Both the position numbers and the translations under genes were made by a program. Positions 7,372-11,436 of a stretch of 11,436 nucleotides of DNA are shown piece by piece (position 1 is the first letter of the stretch; the number at the start of each line of letters is the position of its first letter). The stretch spans positions 1-11,436 of the forward strand of contig SHZG01000065.1 of the NCBI GenBank assembly GCA_009692395.1. The letters run 5' to 3'. The notes under the pieces are model-generated. The model was not told the DNA's origin. It saw only the letters and a list, made by a program, of their open reading frames with translations, and ran no database searches. Source of the stretch: Methylococcales bacterium. GTDB lineage: Bacteria; Pseudomonadota; Gammaproteobacteria; Methylococcales; Methylomonadaceae.

Positions 7372-7710
7372 TTAGCCCATTTTAAAGCCCGTAAAAAAAC
7401 CCACAGAGCCGCTGACACCTTTGCTAGTGATACTGGATAAACGGTTAACTAAAAAACTACTAGAGGATTTTGCTGCATCAGTAGCAACATCGGCAGCGTG
7501 TTGTAAGCCTACATCATCAATGCGCACAACACCATAATACTCACTAACAAACAGCATAACGACAATAGCACCGCCAATAAATAACACCGCTTTCATCGTT
7601 TTTTTAGCAAAATAACCCACTGCCATGCCAATAATAAACGGCGCACCGACACTGCCTAGTAAAAAAGGTGTAGAAAAAATATCGGTAGAAGATGCGACAT
7701 CGTTATTCAT
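7372..7710 (-). CDS. FUN14-family small membrane protein
   Basis: This 112-residue protein has two predicted membrane helices, about residues 15-34 (FLLGSVGAPFIIGMAVGYFA) and 40-58 (KAVLFIGGAIVVMLFVSEYY). A polar linker with many Ala, Asp and Ser follows, then a glycine-rich C-terminus, GVSGSVGFFTGFKMG. That arrangement and the closing GF-x-x-GFK-x-G pattern are typical of the FUN14 family. The eukaryotic member FUNDC1 is a mitophagy receptor; bacterial members have no firmly established role. The ATG is preceded by GGAA at a rather long distance. No shared function with the downstream arginine genes is evident, and argD has its own promoter. Confidence 0.8.
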   Translation of the reverse strand: MNNDVASSTDIFSTPFLLGSVGAPFIIGMAVGYFAKKTMKAVLFIGGAIVVMLFVSEYYGVVRIDDVGLQHAADVATDAAKSSSSFLVNRLSSITSKGVSGSVGFFTGFKMG

Positions 7711-7962
7711 AGATTTAATAATTCCATTGTGATAATTAGAGTAACTGTAAAAAGAGCGGCGATTTTAGCCTTAATTGATTAAAAAAGTACAAAAATCACC
7801 TGCTAGTTTCTACACTTTAAATTATCTTGATTAGCAAGATGCTTCAGCCAACATTTAATGGTTGCGGTTTTCAACTGTAGACTTGCAATCATTGATTGAC
7901 CAAATTTTTTACTAAATAACAAACCCAGCACACATTGCACGATTACGTTAACCATAGAATTC

Positions 7963-10379
7963 TCAATAATTAAGACTATCACGCACCACAATGCGCGTCG
8001 CATGACGCGCAGGCAAATAGGAAGCTGCAAACACCAATACGGCGACAATTGCCAACCACAGCCAGACGGCAAGCCATGAAAAGCTAAAATCCAGCTGGAT
8101 GCCCAGCATAATTTCCCCTAATTTTTGAGACAGCGGCTCAGCCACACAATAGGCAATGGGAATGCTGGTAAACCACGCCATTAGTCCATGAAACAAACCT
8201 TCCAGCATAAACAGTTTAAAAATTGCCGCTGAACTGGCACCGATGGCGCGGAGTACGCCGATTTCACGAGTGCGCTGCAACACGCCAATCGCCCATGTGC
8301 CAGACAAACCGATTGCCCCCACTGAAGCAATAAGTGATGCCAAACCTAACAACATACTGGTTATCGGGAGAAACTGATTTTTAGCGTTGTGGCGTTGTTC
8401 CAGTTTGGCAATAGTGGTGTAAAAATCCAGCTTGATGTGATTATTATGAAACACTTGTTTTAAGGCATCGGCGACAATTTTTTCTTCTGCTTCCGTTTCA
8501 GTATTTGCTGACAATAATGCAACTGAACTGACTGCGCTACGGTGGGTCACGGTTTGAACAGTGCTTAACGGCGCGTACACAGGTTCTACGTTATAACCAG
8601 AACCTGCAAACCAGCGATACAAACCAATCACTTGCCACGCGCTGTTGAATCGTCCCAGAAGATTGACGTTGATGCTATCGCCAACCTGAATGCCGTTCAG
8701 TTCTGCGGTTGCCGCATTCAATACCAACACTTGCTGATTATTATCAATCTGTTCAAACCACCGCCCCGCAACGATTAACGGTTTATACATCACCGACTCA
8801 ACAGGCAAAGCAATCAGTTGTACGCCTAAACTGCCCGATTGCTTCAATAACAGTTCATTGCGTGACAGTTCAGCGGGTAATCTATTCCAGCATTCCAGCC
8901 CTGTGGTGTGCGGCACGGTGTGAATTAATTTTTCCACTACAGCCGATGGCTGATCGCTACTAAAACCCAAACGTATATCGTATTGACTACGCGACAGTTC
9001 GTTATCCAGCGTCAAATTAACCGAGGTAATCAAGCTGACAATGACGATAAACAGCACACCCGCAATAACCAGCACGATTTGCGTCCACACTAAACGCGCT
9101 TTACGACGACACAAATTGCCTAACGTGACCGCATAAAGTGTCGGCAACGCACTGAATACAGTACGTTCCAGCCAGTTATCAAAACGGCTACTGCCAAAAT
9201 CCGCGCCCAGCCCATAACTCGCAATCGCCTGTCGAACCGACATTGACGCACCACGCCAGATGGGATAAACAGACGCTAATAATGGCGCTAGCAAACCGCC
9301 TGCAAGCATTAAATACACCGTGCGTGATGAATATTCACAGCCGTCCATTTCAATATTGAACAAATCCAACAACCACTGGCTACTGAAATACGCCGCCGCT
9401 AAACTCAGCGGCACAGCTAATACCAGCGCAAGCAACGCGACAATAAACACTTCGGTCAAATACAGGTGGGCAATGGTCAACCGCCGCGCACTGATGGATT
9501 TCATGATGCCAATCTGATCCGTTTGCTGGGTGATTAAGCGGCAATGGTGTTCAGAATTAATACCGAACTTAACGCCAACTATGCCCACGCCATCACCGTT
9601 AAAATTAAATTGATACCCGAAAAAAACGGTCTGCCCCAATGTTGCTCAGGGTTTTGTAATAGCGTGGCATTAACGCCAATGCCTAACGCGCTTAACTTAG
9701 TGCGAATATCACCCGCAACCAAACGGGCTTTTTCTTCGCTGTACGGCTCAGTAACTTGTACTAATAATTGTCTGAAAGTAGTCGGCTGAATGCCAAAAAC
9801 AGCCGCTGATTCAGGCGCGATAAAACAATGCAACTGCCCACCAAACGGCGGCGGCTTCACAAACGGATGCCGAATAATGCCATCAACGGTAAACGCTTGT
9901 TCACCTGTCGCGGTTTCAAAAACAATCGCATCACTCTGTTTAAGCCCTGCGGCTTTGGCGGATAAACGCTCTACCGCTACCGCGTTATCATGCGGAAACT
10001 GTCCTGATAACAAGGTCATTAAATCATAGTGTTGCACGCGATAATCAGAGCGGATTATTGCCGTGCCTGTTTGCCACTGCGGATTATCGGCGGTTTTAAA
10101 GCGCACAGTACATTGCGTTAATTTATCGACATTCGCCACGCCTGCAAGGGTTTTTATCTGCTCGGCAACGGCAAAATTGGCATCAGGTTTAAGAATTAAA
10201 CTGATATGTGACGGCTGAGATAATTTGTGCGATGCATCCATTTTACTCAGCTGTAAATCTATCATGCCCAATAACGTACCGACCACAAATATACCGATAG
10301 CAATGCTGATAATGGCTAACAGCGTGCGGGATTTTTGTGCCAGTAAATCGGCGCGGATTTTATGCGCGAAACTATTCAA
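7963..10379 (-). pseudogene. FtsX-like ABC exporter permease, inactivated by a TAG and a frameshift
   Basis: The reconstructed protein of about 805 residues is a two-module permease of the MacB/LolCE/FtsX type. It has an N-terminal membrane helix (SIAIGIFVVGTLLGMIDL), a large periplasmic domain, a first FtsX module (LNTIAALITQQTDQIGIMKS), a central helix pair, a second periplasmic domain and a second FtsX module (VLQRTREIGVLRAIGASSAA) ending in LPARHATRIVVRDSLNY. Two lesions break it. An in-frame TAG sits at 9579-9581. After 14 further in-frame codons a one-base deletion near 9536 turns the expected GCC GCT TTA ATC into GCC GCT TAA TC. The likely start is the TTG at 10377-10379, overlapping the ATPase stop by 8 bases; an upstream ATG at 10463 lies inside the ATPase gene. 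Conservation on both sides of the lesions suggests recent loss. Substrate is unknown. Confidence 0.88.
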
Positions 10380-11121
10380 CGACGTAATCCGATAACTGAT
10401 CTTCAACAATACACCCCGAATGAATGACGATGCGTCGTGAGGATGATTCTGCCAAACTTTCATTATGCGTGACCATAACCAGCGTTTTGCCTTGCTGATT
10501 GAGCGTTAAAAATAACTCAAACACCGCATCGGCGGTGGCTTCATCGAGAGTCCCCGTCGGTTCATCAGCCACAATAAGTTACGGATCATTTGCCAAGGCG
10601 CGGGCAATGGCGGCGCGTTGTTGCTGTCCGCCTGATACCTGACTGGGCAGTTTTTGCGCTTGATCGCTTACACCGACTAAGTCTAATAAATACCGCGCCC
10701 TTTCCAGCCGTTCGCGTTTCGGTTTTTTAGCGACAAAATCCATCGGTAACAAAATATTTTGCAACACACTTAAGGACGGTAATAATTGAAAAAATTGAAA
10801 CACAATACCGATATTTTTACCGCGCCAGACTGATAACTGCTCTTCTGTTAATTGATGCAACGCACTACCGCAAACATGAACTTGCCCTTGGCACGGTTTA
10901 TCAATGCCCGCCAATAAATTCAATAACGTGGATTTGCCATTACCCGAAGCCCCGACAATAGCGACAAACTCGCCAGCATCAATATCCAACGATATATCAT
11001 GCAGCACGGGCTGGCTTATTTGCCCATTGATATAAGACTTGTAAACATTTTGTAATTGAATGATAGGGGCATAGTCGGAATCGGTAAGAGTGTTGTACAG
11101 TGGACAGTTAGATTCTAACAT
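10372..11121 (-). pseudogene. ABC exporter ATPase (MacB/LolD-like), inactivated by a TAA before Walker B
   Basis: The reading frame covers 249 residues, normal for this ATPase class, but codon 181 (10579-10581) is TAA. Walker A is GASGNGKST (57-65) and the Q-loop region is VFQFFQLLP. The signature VSGGQQQR starts at 162. The stop then interrupts ALANDP-x-LIVADEPTG, where family members usually carry a lysine or similar, so a single AAA-to-TAA change would explain it. Walker B (LIVADE, 182-187) and the H-loop histidine (VMVTH, about 219) remain intact in the same frame after the stop. A truncated product would lack the catalytic glutamate. The ATG at 11119-11121 has a good AGGAAG (11126-11131). 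A longer open frame to 11250 overlaps the divergent gene and was rejected. The ATPase and permease form one unit, and both are broken. Confidence 0.88.
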
Positions 11122-11125
11122 GCTG

Positions 11126-11131
11126 CTTCCT
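11126..11131 (-). promoter_or_regulatory. Ribosome-binding site that sets the ABC ATPase start
   Basis: AGGAAG on the minus strand lies 4 bases ahead of the ATG at 11119-11121. It is the clearest Shine-Dalgarno in the window. It favours this ATG over the in-frame upstream start at 11250. Confidence 0.6.
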
Positions 11132-11149
11132 GACGAAACACACAACACT

Positions 11150-11293
11150 ATGACTTCAATACAGCTATTCTGGCTAATACTAGGCACAACGTGGGCAACG
11201 ATTGAAATCGCTATCGCCCTGAAAACCCGCGTACAGTTCACCACGACCACACAATTTGAATACCGTTCAGAACGCCTAATCTGGCTGGTATAG
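11150..11293 (+). pseudogene. N-terminal fragment of a membrane methyltransferase-like gene, cut by an insertion sequence
   Basis: From the ATG at 11150 the frame encodes 47 residues, MTSIQLFWLILGTTWATIEI onward, with one membrane helix and then TQFEYRSERLIWLV before a TAG. The pattern of an N-terminal helix, a basic stretch and Y-R-S-E-R-L-I-W-L-V entering a second hydrophobic segment resembles the start of isoprenylcysteine carboxylmethyltransferase-family proteins. The frame stops exactly where the next membrane helix should begin. AT-rich sequence and an IS630-type transposase follow at once, so the gene was probably interrupted by insertion. A longer frame from 11090 would overlap the ATPase start and has no support. 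The family call is from memory of the motif and is moderate at best; a short unrelated ORF remains possible. Confidence 0.45.
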
Positions 11294-11436
11294 CCAAAGC
11301 AGTATAATTTAATTATTTTAAATTAGATGACATATTCAGCCGATTTCCGCCAAAAAGTATTGACGATTAAAGAACAAGAAGGGCTAACACAAGCGGAAGC
11401 GGCAGTGCGTTTTGGTGTTGGAGTGGCAAGTATAAC
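11291..11436 (+). mobile_element. IS630-type insertion sequence, left end, partial
   Basis: IS630 elements insert at TA dinucleotides and duplicate them. The sequence GGTATAGCC at 11287-11295 provides a TA exactly where the upstream gene fragment loses its frame (TA at 11289-11290 or 11291-11292). The transposase begins 35-40 bases further on. An A/T-only inverted repeat, AATTTAA (11306-11312) and TTAAATT (11318-11324) around TTATT, precedes the start codon. The terminal repeat cannot be confirmed because the right end is outside the window. Confidence 0.5.
11327..11436 (+). CDS. IS630-family transposase, N-terminal part, runs off the right edge
   Basis: The ATG at 11327 opens 36 codons, MTYSADFRQKVLTIKEQEGL then TQAEAAVRFGVGVASI, to the window end. 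The pattern Y-S-x-D-F-R-x-K-V-L, then E-x-x-G-L-T-x-x-E-A-A-x-R-F-G-V-x-x-A-S-I, is the first helix-turn-helix of IS630-family (Tc1/mariner-like) transposases. In this family the catalytic DDE domain follows or lies in a second frame; here it is out of view. It reads on the plus strand, opposite to the metabolic genes. Confidence 0.8.
   Translation, partial: MTYSADFRQKVLTIKEQEGLTQAEAAVRFGVGVASI

Noticed and set aside
7803..7955. Small minus-strand frame of 50 codons after the permease stop (starts MVNVIVQCVLGLLF, Lys-rich end)
   Set aside because: No ribosome-binding site and no motif I recognise. The longer version overlaps the permease in another frame. It could be a remnant of an older gene, but the sequence alone does not support a call.
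7711..7962. Promoter for the FUN14 gene
   Set aside because: The stretch is AT-rich and gives several weak -10-like matches (TAAAAT, TAATTA), but none has a good -35 at the correct spacing.
9530..9585. Programmed frameshift or recoding in the permease
   Set aside because: There is no slippery sequence or downstream structure, and a TAG lies upstream of the shift, so recoding would need two unrelated events. Pseudogenisation is simpler.
11122..11250. 43-residue N-terminal extension of the ABC ATPase
   Set aside because: The ATG at 11119-11121 has a clear AGGAAG site and gives the family-typical length. The extension runs antisense through the divergent gene fragment.
1..11436. Composite transposon bounded by the two insertion sequences
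   Set aside because: The left element looks IS1-like and the right one IS630-like. Different families do not form a composite transposon, and the cargo is core metabolism.

Overview
This window looks like part of a gammaproteobacterial chromosome, perhaps from the sulfur-oxidising Thiotrichales or the Methylococcales. That placement is an inference from protein style, the fused kinase/GNAT ArgA, the YgiM-type SH3 protein, and long palindromes built on GTTGGGTTA...TAACCCAAC. Genus cannot be settled by eye. Almost everything is read from the minus strand, so transcription runs from right to left. The core is ordinary housekeeping: arginine biosynthesis (argD, argF, argA) and a branched-chain amino acid gene (ilvD). 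With these sit a FUN14-family membrane protein, a YgiM-like SH3 membrane protein and an unrecognised lipoprotein.

Layout in transcription order, right to left. (1) Right edge: the first 36 codons of an IS630-type transposase on the plus strand. Its element appears to have cut off a small plus-strand membrane gene whose N-terminus resembles isoprenylcysteine carboxylmethyltransferase-family proteins. (2) 7963-11121: a two-gene ABC exporter of the MacB/LolD plus FtsX type, inactivated by three separate lesions: a TAA just before Walker B, a TAG in the first FtsX domain, and a one-base frameshift 42 bases after that TAG. The remaining sequence still looks well conserved, so the decay seems recent. 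(3) 7372-7710: FUN14-family protein. (4) 5223-7302: argD-argF, overlapping by 8 bp, with a good sigma-70-like promoter just upstream of argD. (5) 4514-5179: SH3-domain membrane protein. (6) 2689-4386: ilvD, flanked on both sides by related palindromic repeats (4409-4488 and 2613-2683). (7) 1485-2603: putative lipoprotein of unknown function. (8) 140-1456: argA. (9) Left edge: the start of an IS1-like transposase with a zinc-finger motif.

ArgA makes N-acetylglutamate, ArgD makes N-acetylornithine and ArgF converts ornithine to citrulline. The window therefore holds the first step and two later steps of arginine synthesis, but not argB, argC, the deacetylation step, argG or argH. The two flanking insertion sequences, the truncated gene and the dead exporter show active remodelling around a conserved metabolic core. 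I found no tRNA, rRNA, CRISPR array, defence system or credible new multi-gene system. The least explained coding sequence is the lipoprotein between ilvD and argA. No gene-free stretch exceeds 300 bases; the longest, 7711-7962, holds no feature I can support.
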